Shown here: positions 25,610 through 34,181 of the stretch, piece after piece | How positions within the stretch are numbered: the stretch's first letter is position 1 | Layout: every line of letters starts with the position of its first letter | Source: Bdellovibrio svalbardensis | GTDB lineage: Bacteria; Bdellovibrionota; Bdellovibrionia; Bdellovibrionales; Bdellovibrionaceae | Direction of reading: 5' to 3' | Assembly: GCF_029531655.1 (NCBI RefSeq) | Contig: NZ_JANRMI010000001.1 | Coordinates: 806,001 to 870,000 of the forward strand | DNA length: 64,000 nucleotides | Program-made: the position numbers and the translations under genes | Notes under the pieces: model-generated | Seen by the model: only the letters and a program-made list of their open reading frames with translations | The model's database searches: none | Told to the model about the DNA's origin: nothing

Positions 25610-27991
25610 ATGTCCTTTGTATCTGGTTTTATCCCAGTCATTCCCTTAAGAAATTCCGTCTTGTTTCCCGGCATTAGCATGCCTCTTCGTGTCGGAAGAG
25701 AAAAGAGTGTCGAGTCGCTTCAGAAAGCTTTGAGTGATCAGAAGTGGATTATTTTGCTAACGCAGAAGAATTCCGAGAATCCCAATGTGGAAAAAGCAGA
25801 GGATCTGCCTTCTGTGGGAACGCTTTGTAAAATTGAGTCTTTCAAGAAGGAAGACGATGGGAGTTACAGCATTTTTGTAAATGCTCACCAGCGTGTTCGA
25901 ATCGTGCAGATGCATGCCGCGGGGGGCGCTTTTGAAGCGTTGACCGAAACCATGGATGATGTCAGCAATATTGATGCAAAAACTCAAGAAGCTTTGCTGA
26001 CTAGCCTGAAACAAATTTCATACGAGACTTTGGATCTTTTAGGCCGTCATATGCGCCGGGTGAAAGAGTGGATTGCGGATATTGAGGATCTCAGTCTGCT
26101 TACCAATGTCTGCGCGGCCCATGCGGATTTTGATTTAAAAGTGAAACAAGAGCTTTTGGAAACGGTGGATCTCAAAGAGCGATCTCTAAAGATTTTGGAT
26201 CTTTTGCAAGAGCAGAAGGAACGCCTCAAAATTCAAATCGGTATTCGTGACAAGCTGAGCGAAAACATCAACCAAAGTCAGCGTGAAAGTATTTTGCGCG
26301 AACAAATGCGCGTAATTCGCGAACAGTTGGGTGACGAGGATTCCAAGGGCGCACTTTCGTTGTACGAGGAAAAAATCAAAGCTGCGGGGATGCCGCCAGA
26401 AGCTTTGGAATTGGCAACCAGCCAACTGCGCCGGCTTGAAAGTATGAACTCCGCCTCACCAGAGTACCAAATTATTCGCACGCATTTGGACCTCATGGTC
26501 AGTTTGCCGTGGAATAAGTCTTCAGAAGAACATGAAATTGATCTTGAAGCGGCAGAAAGAATTCTGAATGAAGACCATTTTGGAATGGATAAAATCAAGA
26601 AAAGAATTCTGCAGCATTTGGCGGTGATGAAACTTCGCAAGTCGCATCAAGGGTCTATTTTGCTTTTTGTCGGACCTCCAGGGGTGGGTAAAACTTCCTT
26701 AGGCAAAAGCATCGCCAGGGCTTTGGGTAAAAAATATGTGCGCGCAGCCTTAGGCGGCGTGCGCGATGATGCGGAAATTCGCGGCCATCGTCGGACTTAT
26801 ATCGGAGCTTTACCAGGGCGAATTATTTCCAGCATTAAGAAAGCCGGTGAGAATGATCCGGTCTTTATCCTCGACGAAATTGATAAGCTTTCCAGAGGAT
26901 ATGGCGGGGATCCCGCCGCGGCTCTTTTGGAGACTTTGGATCCAGAACAAAATAATTCTTTCCAAGATCACTATTTGGATACGCCCTTTGACCTTTCGAA
27001 AGTTTTGTTTATCGCAACGGCGAATACTTTGGAAACCATTCCCGGTCCGTTGTTGGATCGCATGGAAGTGATAGAACTGACTGGTTATACGGTCGAAGAG
27101 AAAAAACAAATCGCCAAACGCTACCTCTGGCCTAAGCAATTGAAAGAGCATGGTATCGATGAAAATCAACTTGAAATCACGGATCGCGCTTTGACGAAAA
27201 TGCTCACGGACTATACGCGAGAAGCCGGGGTGCGTGAACTGCAGCGTAAGGTGGCAACGATCTGCAAGTTCATGAGTCTGAGAATTGTCAAAGCCGGTGG
27301 TGAGAAGATCACTGTGGATGTCGGTGACTTGGATGAAATATTTGGTGCAGAAAGATTCTCTGCAGACATGATTGAAAGTGTTTTGCCTCCAGGAGTGGTG
27401 ACGGGACTTGCGTGGACTCCGGTGGGTGGGGATATTCTTTTCATAGAAACAGAGGAAATGGCGGGCACCGGTCAACTGCAGCTGACAGGGCAGTTGGGGG
27501 ATGTGATGAAAGAATCGGCAAAGATTGCATTAAGTCTTCTTCGAGCGCGGTTGCCTTTGTTGGATCCAACTATTGATTTCTCGAAGAAAGAGATCCATGT
27601 GCATGTTCCCGCGGGTGCCATTCCGAAGGATGGTCCTTCTGCTGGGGTGACGATGCTGACTTCGATTGCTTCGAAGCTTCTGAAAAAACCAATCAGTCCG
27701 AAGCTGGCGATGACTGGGGAGATTTCTTTAAGAGGCAGTGTGCTTCCTGTCGGAGGAATTAAAGAGAAGATTATTGCCGCTCACAGGGCGGGGGTCACAG
27801 AAGTGATTTTATGCAAAAAGAACCAAAAAGATCTGCGCGAGGTTCCTGCGGAGATCAAGAAGGATATAGAATTTCATTTTGTGGAAAATGTTAATGAAGT
27901 TTTGAAAATTGCTCTTGATGTCGAGCTTCCAGATTTCGTTAAAAGAAACATTGGAGATTCGACCCCGTTTTCACCAGATGTTGTAAGCTAA
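25610..27991 (+). CDS. lon: ATP-dependent protease Lon
   Basis: 793 residues, normal length for LonA. The N-terminal substrate-binding (LAN) domain begins PVIPLRNSVLFPG; the AAA+ module has Walker A GPPGVGKTS and Walker B DEIDKL; the C-terminal protease has the catalytic Ser in PKDGPSAGVTM and Lys in GGIKEKIIAAHRAG. It degrades misfolded and regulatory proteins in the cytoplasm. A strong GGAGGAAAGG Shine-Dalgarno precedes the ATG. A perfect 9-bp stem with a U-run ends the gene at 28002-28038. I could not identify a heat-shock promoter in the 221 bp upstream. Confidence 0.97.
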   Translation: MSFVSGFIPVIPLRNSVLFPGISMPLRVGREKSVESLQKALSDQKWIILLTQKNSENPNVEKAEDLPSVGTLCKIESFKKEDDGSYSIFVNAHQRVRIVQMHAAGGAFEALTETMDDVSNIDAKTQEALLTSLKQISYETLDLLGRHMRRVKEWIADIEDLSLLTNVCAAHADFDLKVKQELLETVDLKERSLKILDLLQEQKERLKIQIGIRDKLSENINQSQRESILREQMRVIREQLGDEDSKGALSLYEEKIKAAGMPPEALELATSQLRRLESMNSASPEYQIIRTHLDLMVSLPWNKSSEEHEIDLEAAERILNEDHFGMDKIKKRILQHLAVMKLRKSHQGSILLFVGPPGVGKTSLGKSIARALGKKYVRAALGGVRDDAEIRGHRRTYIGALPGRIISSIKKAGENDPVFILDEIDKLSRGYGGDPAAALLETLDPEQNNSFQDHYLDTPFDLSKVLFIATANTLETIPGPLLDRMEVIELTGYTVEEKKQIAKRYLWPKQLKEHGIDENQLEITDRALTKMLTDYTREAGVRELQRKVATICKFMSLRIVKAGGEKITVDVGDLDEIFGAERFSADMIESVLPPGVVTGLAWTPVGGDILFIETEEMAGTGQLQLTGQLGDVMKESAKIALSLLRARLPLLDPTIDFSKKEIHVHVPAGAIPKDGPSAGVTMLTSIASKLLKKPISPKLAMTGEISLRGSVLPVGGIKEKIIAAHRAGVTEVILCKKNQKDLREVPAEIKKDIEFHFVENVNEVLKIALDVELPDFVKRNIGDSTPFSPDVVS

Positions 27992-28001
27992 GTTAGACAA
28001 T

Positions 28002-28038
28002 AAAAAAGGCCGAGCAGATGATGCTCGGCCTTTTTTTT
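28002..28038. terminator. Bidirectional terminator of lon and the facing small gene
   Basis: Stem GGCCGAGCA/TGCTCGGCC with a 5-nt loop, A-run before and T-run after, so it works in both directions: it ends lon (+) and the secreted-protein gene (-). Confidence 0.92.
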
Positions 28039-28055
28039 CAAATTCAAACGAAAAT

Positions 28056-28505
28056 CTATCGAGCTCGTTCCGCGATGCTTTGAAGAGTGTCATAATTTTC
28101 CACTTCAGCACCATTCATTGAAGAAAGAGCGGCTCTTAAAAGGCTTAGATCCATGTTATAGGACTTCGCATTACAGATAGCTCCGCCTAAAGATGCGCGT
28201 CCCTGAGATGGGCACGCCAATGGATAGCAGAAGAGCTGGTCAGCAGCACTAGAAACAAAGCTCAAAACGTCGTAGCTGCGAAGGTCATACTTTAAAGCAT
28301 ACTTCGCCAGCGACTGAACTCCCTGTTCGCTGAGCTGTTGGCAATAAAGTTTTTTGCCATCCGCAGCTCTTTCCTTGTTGATAACAACAAGTTGCTCATT
28401 TACGGATTTTACGAGTTTATCCAGAAACTCCTGATTGGATACTCTGGCCATTGCTGGAGCAGCCATTAAAATAGTTACCAGTACGCCCAAGAACTTTTTC
28501 ATCAT
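28056..28505 (-). CDS. Small secreted hypothetical protein
   Basis: 149 residues from the ATG at 28505, which has GGAGGA at a good distance. A clear Sec signal peptide (MKKFLGVLVTILMAAPAMA) precedes a helical mature part with three cysteines (KLYCQQL, LFCYPLAC; a fourth in GAICN). The family is not recognised. It faces lon across a shared terminator. Periplasmic location is inferred from the signal peptide. Confidence 0.75.
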   Translation of the reverse strand: MMKKFLGVLVTILMAAPAMARVSNQEFLDKLVKSVNEQLVVINKERAADGKKLYCQQLSEQGVQSLAKYALKYDLRSYDVLSFVSSAADQLFCYPLACPSQGRASLGGAICNAKSYNMDLSLLRAALSSMNGAEVENYDTLQSIAERAR

Positions 28506-28665
28506 AATTTCCTCCAAGATTAAGTTCGCTAATGCATAAGACCTGCCAGTGTTAAAACCGATAGGACTGAGAATGGCGGCAGATTAGCTGTCTAAAGGAA
28601 GAACAGTGACAAAAATTATCTTAAAGGGCGGTTAAACATGCGTAATCTAAGGTGGAAACGGAATT

Positions 28666-31600
28666 TTATGGAACAAGCCATTTCATGATATTAAGAGCCA
28701 AACGCCAATGAGAGGGAATGCCGCCATCGCCGTATTGTCCGTAGTTATTGTTGCCCCAGCATTTGGTAGCTCCCGAAGTTGTGATGCCGCAAGTATGATT
28801 GTAACCCAAAGCCAGTTCTGTGTAAGACACACCAGAGTCTATAATTTGTGGGCTGACTTGATAGACAAACGAGTTGTTTCCAACTTGAGCTGAGTCATTC
28901 CAGCCCCAACATTTTGCGGTTCCCGCTGTCGTGATTCCGCACGCGTGATAGTGTCCCAAGGCGATCCGAGTATAGGAAACACCGCTATCGATAGTTGTCG
29001 GATAGAGAGCATTGCTGGTCGTGCCGTCACCGATTTGGCCGAAGACGTTAAAACCGAAACAACGCAATTGGCCGGTGGTGGTGATCGCGCATGTTGAATC
29101 ATAGCCCGTTGCAACCATCAAATAGGACACGCCATTATCAACAATAGTGGGTGTGAGTTTGCTCCCCGATGTGATGCCATTACCTTGCTTTCCATAGGAC
29201 TGGTCGCCCCAGCATTTTAAAACTCCCGAGGTGGTAATACCGCAGGTGTGAGAATCGTGGGCGGAGATTGTCGAGTACGAGACACCCGAATCAATGCTTA
29301 TTGGATTGGGAGACGTGGTGGTCGTATTGTCACCCAATTGACCCGTGTCGTTTTTGCCCCAACATTTTAGAGATCCAGCGGTCGTGATCGCACAAGTATG
29401 ATAAGTGCCGACCGCGACCTTTGCGTAGCTTGTATTTGAATCAATCAAGGTTGGACTTACTCGGTTGATGGTTGTGCCATCTCCGATCTGTCCTTTGTCA
29501 TTTCTTCCCCAACATTTGAGTTTGCTGTCATTCGTGATAGCGCAGGTGTGATAGAAGTTCGCCGCGAGCTGACCGTAACTTGTGACTGCATCAACTTTTG
29601 TTGCCAGAACCCGGTTGTTGAGAGTGTCGTCACCAACTTGTCCATAGCCATTGAAGCCCGAGCATGAAATTGATCCGGAGTTACTTAAAAAGCAAGTGTG
29701 CCCAAACCCGGCAGCAATTTTTGAGAATGTTCCTGGAATCCCTGTCGAACTAGGAGTTCTCTTATGTGTGATCGTACTGTCGCCAACTTGCCCGGAAGAG
29801 TTGCTGCCGCCGCATTTAAGATTGTTAGTGGCCGTGATTCCACAGGTGGCATTGAATCCCGCCGCAACAGTCGCGTAATTTTCAGTGGAGTCAGTGATAG
29901 CGGGACTGCTGAGGGTCTGAGTATGCCCTCTTAGCAATTGTCCTTCAGAATTCAACCCCCAACACCACATTTTCCCCGCGGCACTGAGTGCACAGGTGTG
30001 TGCACTGCCAGCCCAAACTCGAACAAATGAAGTTCCTGAAGCGACAATGGTTGGAGAAAGCCTTGACGTCGTGTCCCCTTGGCCCAATTGGCCATAGTTG
30101 TTTAGACCCCAGCATTTAAGGACGCCCGTAGTCTGTACTATTCCACAAGTATGATTGGGGCCTACGGTGACATCACTGTACTTTGTTGAAATATCCGTGG
30201 TTCCGGGAGAGATGCGCGCGACAGTGGTGCCATCTCCCATCTGTCCGTTGTCGTTGGATCCCCAACATTTCAGGGTCCCATCTGTCAGAAGTCCACAGGC
30301 GTGGTTCAAGCCCAAGGAAACCCAAGAGTACCCGGAGCCAATGTTTGTTGGAGGATAAATACCTAAACTTGCCAGACCGATGCGGTTTCCAGAGTTGCTG
30401 CCCCAACATCTTAACAAGTTGGAGGTGGTGATGCCACAAGAGGCTTGGGAGCCAGCGCTGACTTGAATGTAGGAAGTTCCAGAATCCACAAGATAAGGAG
30501 TCATTTCATTGGGACCGGAATGACCTAACTCATTGGAAGAGTTGGAGCCCCAGCACATGAGTTGGTTCGAAGTTTTGATGGCGCAAGTGTGGGAGCTGCC
30601 CGCAGAAACATATTGATAGTTCGTGGCCGGATCAACGGCAGTGGGACTTGATTTTTGTACAGAGGTTCCATCACCCAATTGTCCAAAGCTGTTATCGCCC
30701 CAACATTTCAATTTTCCATTGTTTAAAACCGAACAAGTATGTTGTGAGCCTATTGAGACCATGGATGGCGCGGGCAATGCCCCGGCATATTTGATATACA
30801 TTGAAGATTGATACAGATTGTCCGGAATCACCAAGGGCATAGAGATTTGATTGATGCGCACCTTGAGAGTGGAATAGCCCGAAGCCACGCCGCCGTTGTT
30901 CAAGATATTAAAAGTCAGGGGCTTTGTTAATTGGCCCGCGGGAATAATGATGGAGCTGTTGTTGGCAAGAGTGTGGTCGATGCCAAAAACAGAATCGCCT
31001 TCCACTGTGAAATAAACCTGCACGGGATAGAGTTTGGTCTGACTTAATTCCAAAGAAAACTGTTGAGCGCCGCTACCTGTGTCAACGGTGCGTTCGCGCT
31101 CGACGATTTTCAAATAAGCGACAGTCGTATCTTTAATCCAAGACGCCGTTGTTGCTGATCCTTGGATATTTCCGGCGGTGTCAATTCCCAGAACACAAAG
31201 TTGTAAGTATCCATCTGGAAAGGTACTGAGAGCCGCCGTGATGGGTGTGGATTTAGTAATGGCGGCGCTGTAGTCAAAAACAACTCCACAATCTGTGGAA
31301 CCCTGGGGACCTAATTTATATTTGTAGGTTGCTAGATCGACAGGGCCAAAAACCGTCACGGACAATTGCTCTCCGCCACTGGTGTTGGCGGGTGGGCCTG
31401 CCAACGAAACAATGGGCGAAGTCGCGTCTTTAATGTAAGTGGCAGTGACACCCGTTGAAATATTTCCCGCCGGATCAATTTGGAAAAAATTAAAATCATA
31501 AGAAGCGTCGTTCAGGCTGTTCAGGTCTAAGACTTTGCTAAAGGTATTGCTTGAGCAAGGCAGATCGACAACTCCCGAGATGTATGAAATTCTCACCATG

Positions 31601-32952
31601 TTTCCAGAGGTGCAGGAGCCATTGATCGCAAAGTTGATTTGATTTGCTTGATTGATGTAAGTTCCAGCAAGAGTCGCAAGAGTTAAAGGCGCCGGCGCAG
31701 CAATGTCTTTGTTAATTGTGACAGATGTGCTCGCGCTGACATTTCCCGCAGTGTCTCTTTGGCTGAAGCTGAGCACGACAGTGCCATCAGAAGAACTCGA
31801 CAAGTTGGTCGTCGCGGCCCAAGTTCCAGTTGGGCACGGAAACTCATGAGCATCGAATAAAACTGTTGCACCGATCTCGCAGGTTCCGTTTACGGGGAAG
31901 TTCAGATAGTTCGATGCATTGGCATAGCTCCCTGGTCCTGGTGAAGTAAAGGTTCCTACTGCGGGAGCGATGGTGTCCTTGAAGTAATTGGCAACAGTAA
32001 CTGGAGATTGATTTCCAGCAACATCAACGGCTTTGAATTGAAGCGAATTGTTTCCTTCCATGAAACTTGAGAACGGAATGACAAGAGACGCATGGCCATC
32101 AGGTTGACAGTTAATATTCTGAGAGAAGGCTCCTGAAATTTGAATGGAAGAGTTGATTTCGCAGCTCAACGAGAATGCCAGAGAACTGCTGATACTCGCA
32201 TTTAATATGGAATTGGGAACTGGCGAGTCCACCGTCACCATGGAAGGTCCTATGCCATCATGTGTGATTTGCTGTGAAAGACAAGAAGTTTGGTTCAAGG
32301 CGGCGTCTCTGAATTTCACGTAGATTTGATTTAATGAATTTGCCGTCTGCAAAGTCCAACTTTTTGTAGGACTAAAACTTTCCCAGGTTCCCCCTGCATT
32401 GCAAGAAGGGTCTTGAGTGATAAACATTTGTGTCGCGCCACTGCTGGTCAGCTGCAAGTTCACAGGAAGAGTTGTCGTGTATGTTGCATTGGAGTTGATT
32501 GTGAAACTGCTTGTTTGTGGAGCCAAGGTGTCGATTTCCAAGATGGCCGAACTGACTGCCTGAGATGCCAGTTGCCAGCTTCCCGTGGCTGCCACTTTTC
32601 CGATAGCACAGAAGACGTAAGCACCATCGGCTGTGGGAATGAATGAGCCTTTGCCGGAAGCTGTCTCTACGACTGAGGTGAAGTCGACGCTGCTGCAGCT
32701 TTGAACCGATGGAATGACAGTCACCTTGTAAGCTGAATAACCAGTTCCCGAGGCTGTCGCAAATTTTTCAGAATAATCATTGGCTGGATTTTGGCTTGGA
32801 ATGAATGGAGCAAATAAAATTTTATTGGAGTTATCAAGCTGACCACGCAGAAGGGAAACTTTCGGCACCACATCGGTACAACCGATGAGTCCGCTGGCAA
32901 CGATCATCATGATCATCGCTAAAAACGTGCTGCTCTTCTTCCCCTTAAACAT
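28666..32952 (-). CDS. Giant lipoprotein with Ig-like repeats and 14 RCC1 repeats
   Basis: 1,428 residues from the ATG at 32952. A signal with lipobox LIGC marks it as a lipoprotein. Next come about five Ig-like (Bap/big-type) units (about 75-560), recognisable by GTFTSPGPGSYAN, GSCxxG and DPAGNIS phrases, then a Calx-beta-like unit (about 570-690), then 14 RCC1 repeats (about 700-1,420), each with a CWGxNxxGQLG core. Fourteen repeats would make exactly two seven-bladed propellers. Most repeats also carry a second Cys in an HTCAI motif, suggesting a disulfide in each blade. Surface location and a binding role are inference; the partner is unknown. It lacks a Shine-Dalgarno and has a sigma-28-like box 7 nt before the ATG. 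Confidence 0.85.
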   Translation of the reverse strand: MFKGKKSSTFLAMIMMIVASGLIGCTDVVPKVSLLRGQLDNSNKILFAPFIPSQNPANDYSEKFATASGTGYSAYKVTVIPSVQSCSSVDFTSVVETASGKGSFIPTADGAYVFCAIGKVAATGSWQLASQAVSSAILEIDTLAPQTSSFTINSNATYTTTLPVNLQLTSSGATQMFITQDPSCNAGGTWESFSPTKSWTLQTANSLNQIYVKFRDAALNQTSCLSQQITHDGIGPSMVTVDSPVPNSILNASISSSLAFSLSCEINSSIQISGAFSQNINCQPDGHASLVIPFSSFMEGNNSLQFKAVDVAGNQSPVTVANYFKDTIAPAVGTFTSPGPGSYANASNYLNFPVNGTCEIGATVLFDAHEFPCPTGTWAATTNLSSSSDGTVVLSFSQRDTAGNVSASTSVTINKDIAAPAPLTLATLAGTYINQANQINFAINGSCTSGNMVRISYISGVVDLPCSSNTFSKVLDLNSLNDASYDFNFFQIDPAGNISTGVTATYIKDATSPIVSLAGPPANTSGGEQLSVTVFGPVDLATYKYKLGPQGSTDCGVVFDYSAAITKSTPITAALSTFPDGYLQLCVLGIDTAGNIQGSATTASWIKDTTVAYLKIVERERTVDTGSGAQQFSLELSQTKLYPVQVYFTVEGDSVFGIDHTLANNSSIIIPAGQLTKPLTFNILNNGGVASGYSTLKVRINQISMPLVIPDNLYQSSMYIKYAGALPAPSMVSIGSQHTCSVLNNGKLKCWGDNSFGQLGDGTSVQKSSPTAVDPATNYQYVSAGSSHTCAIKTSNQLMCWGSNSSNELGHSGPNEMTPYLVDSGTSYIQVSAGSQASCGITTSNLLRCWGSNSGNRIGLASLGIYPPTNIGSGYSWVSLGLNHACGLLTDGTLKCWGSNDNGQMGDGTTVARISPGTTDISTKYSDVTVGPNHTCGIVQTTGVLKCWGLNNYGQLGQGDTTSRLSPTIVASGTSFVRVWAGSAHTCALSAAGKMWCWGLNSEGQLLRGHTQTLSSPAITDSTENYATVAAGFNATCGITATNNLKCGGSNSSGQVGDSTITHKRTPSSTGIPGTFSKIAAGFGHTCFLSNSGSISCSGFNGYGQVGDDTLNNRVLATKVDAVTSYGQLAANFYHTCAITNDSKLKCWGRNDKGQIGDGTTINRVSPTLIDSNTSYAKVAVGTYHTCAITTAGSLKCWGKNDTGQLGDNTTTTSPNPISIDSGVSYSTISAHDSHTCGITTSGVLKCWGDQSYGKQGNGITSGSKLTPTIVDNGVSYLMVATGYDSTCAITTTGQLRCFGFNVFGQIGDGTTSNALYPTTIDSGVSYTRIALGHYHACGITTAGTAKCWGWNDSAQVGNNSFVYQVSPQIIDSGVSYTELALGYNHTCGITTSGATKCWGNNNYGQYGDGGIPSHWRLALNIMKWLVP

Positions 32953-32959
32953 AAACAAC

Positions 32960-32987
32960 TATTCGGTTTTTTTCGAATCAGGCTGTA
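32960..32987 (-). promoter_or_regulatory. Sigma-28-like promoter of the RCC1 lipoprotein
   Basis: Minus strand: TACA (32987-32984), 16-nt spacer, ACCGAATA (32967-32960), 7 nt to the ATG at 32952. It departs from GCCGATAA at two or three positions, so it is weaker evidence than the fibre boxes, but the spacing to the start codon is the same. Confidence 0.3.
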
Positions 32988-33041
32988 TATCTGAGAGGGT
33001 GGTTTTATGAGATTTCAGGAGTCTAATTAAGGAGAGTCTCA

Positions 33042-33067
33042 GTCTGAGCCTATTTGCTTGCTCAGAC
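33042..33067. repeat. Hairpin between lspA-HAMP and the RCC1 gene
   Basis: Perfect 8-bp arms GTCTGAGC/GCTCAGAC with a 10-nt loop, extended by TCTC/GAGA across one bulged base. It follows the stop of the lspA-HAMP gene by about 40 bp and has no U-run, so it may be an mRNA 3' end structure rather than an intrinsic terminator. Confidence 0.5.
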
Positions 33068-33108
33068 GAGATGGTTTGACAGGTTTTTAATCGGTTCTTG
33101 TTGCGGTT

Positions 33109-34065
33109 TTACTCGACAGGATCTTTTTTCTTCTCAGTTTCGCTCTCTGAGAACTCGATAACGTTGACGGTGCGTTCACGTTTTATCGCTTGAAGACGGG
33201 CATTGATTTGGTCCGCAAGTTCTTCAAGATGCTTGAATTCATCACCGTTGCGCAGCTTTAAAGGCCTTGCCGTTCCAGCCAGCGCTTCGGATAAAAATCT
33301 TTCGAAAGCATAGAGCGGGCCTGCGATGCGGTGGGAAATCAGGCGACCCACAGCAAATAAAATTGCGCAGAATGCGACACAAATAATCATGAACGTGATC
33401 ACGTAGGGTACTAAAAATTTATTCATCAGGAACATGTTGTTACCAACGAGCTCCTGGATTGTGACACGCAAATATGTGTAAGAGAATACCAGGCTGATCA
33501 AGGTCAAACTCAAACCAACACCCATTAAGACAAAACAGTATTTGAGCTGAAAAGGCATGTTGACCCAATACTGCTTGCGCACGTTATTTTCAGGCCAAAG
33601 CAATTCGCCTTCGCGAATGATCGCATAAACAATCAGTCCATAGCCCACCCATTGCAAGGCATCAGCTAAGTTGAACGCCGGGCTTGAAAGGGAGGGAGTT
33701 CCGACGACGATGAAGTCGACGACATAGCCCCACAAAATACGATCTGTCACATTGCCGATGATGCCGCCTATTAGAATGGATAGGCCCGAGCGCAAGGTGA
33801 GTGATTTGATCGGAAGCAAATATTGAATCAAAGCATAGGTGCAAAGCAGAAAGGCGCCACCCGTCGACAAAGACACAATTCTAAGTACCGATGGCAAATC
33901 TGAAAATAGGCCTAGCATTGCTCCGTGATTGTGGTGCAATACGAAATGAAGAGGACCAAAAGATAGAATCTGTTTGAGATCAGCTGCCCACATTTTGGTG
34001 ACGCGGTCCACGAACCAGGTTGCCAGAAGAGGAAGAATCACGATGAGCCATTCGCGTTTTTTCAT
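33109..34065 (-). CDS. lspA: Signal peptidase II fused to a membrane-HAMP module
   Basis: 318 residues, about twice the usual LspA length. Residues about 1-165 are a complete lipoprotein signal peptidase: GGIIGNVTDRILWG and VVDFI followed by FNLADALQW, which include both catalytic aspartates of the family. It cuts prolipoproteins before the lipidated Cys. Residues about 175-265 hold two further helices separated by a short periplasmic loop, followed by a HAMP-like linker (RLISHRIAGPLYAFERFL, then a second amphipathic helix around HLEELADQINARL) and a charged tail. HAMP domains pass signals across membranes in receptors. An LspA tied to one is unusual and might regulate lipoprotein processing (inference). 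It precedes a giant lipoprotein on the same strand and diverges from dacB. Confidence 0.88.
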   Translation of the reverse strand: MKKREWLIVILPLLATWFVDRVTKMWAADLKQILSFGPLHFVLHHNHGAMLGLFSDLPSVLRIVSLSTGGAFLLCTYALIQYLLPIKSLTLRSGLSILIGGIIGNVTDRILWGYVVDFIVVGTPSLSSPAFNLADALQWVGYGLIVYAIIREGELLWPENNVRKQYWVNMPFQLKYCFVLMGVGLSLTLISLVFSYTYLRVTIQELVGNNMFLMNKFLVPYVITFMIICVAFCAILFAVGRLISHRIAGPLYAFERFLSEALAGTARPLKLRNGDEFKHLEELADQINARLQAIKRERTVNVIEFSESETEKKKDPVE

Positions 34066-34181
34066 GTTCTAAAGTCTATCAAGGGCCTGCTCCTCTTGCG
34101 AACTGAATTTTTGATCGCTACTATTGTCCAGCGGGCGTCTGGCTGGTATTGGCGAGAGCTTAGTGAAAGGATTATTTGCCG

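Noticed and set aside
26810-27475. 221-codon minus-strand frame in lon
   Set aside because: It is a shadow of the conserved Lon AAA+ and protease coding region with no family match.
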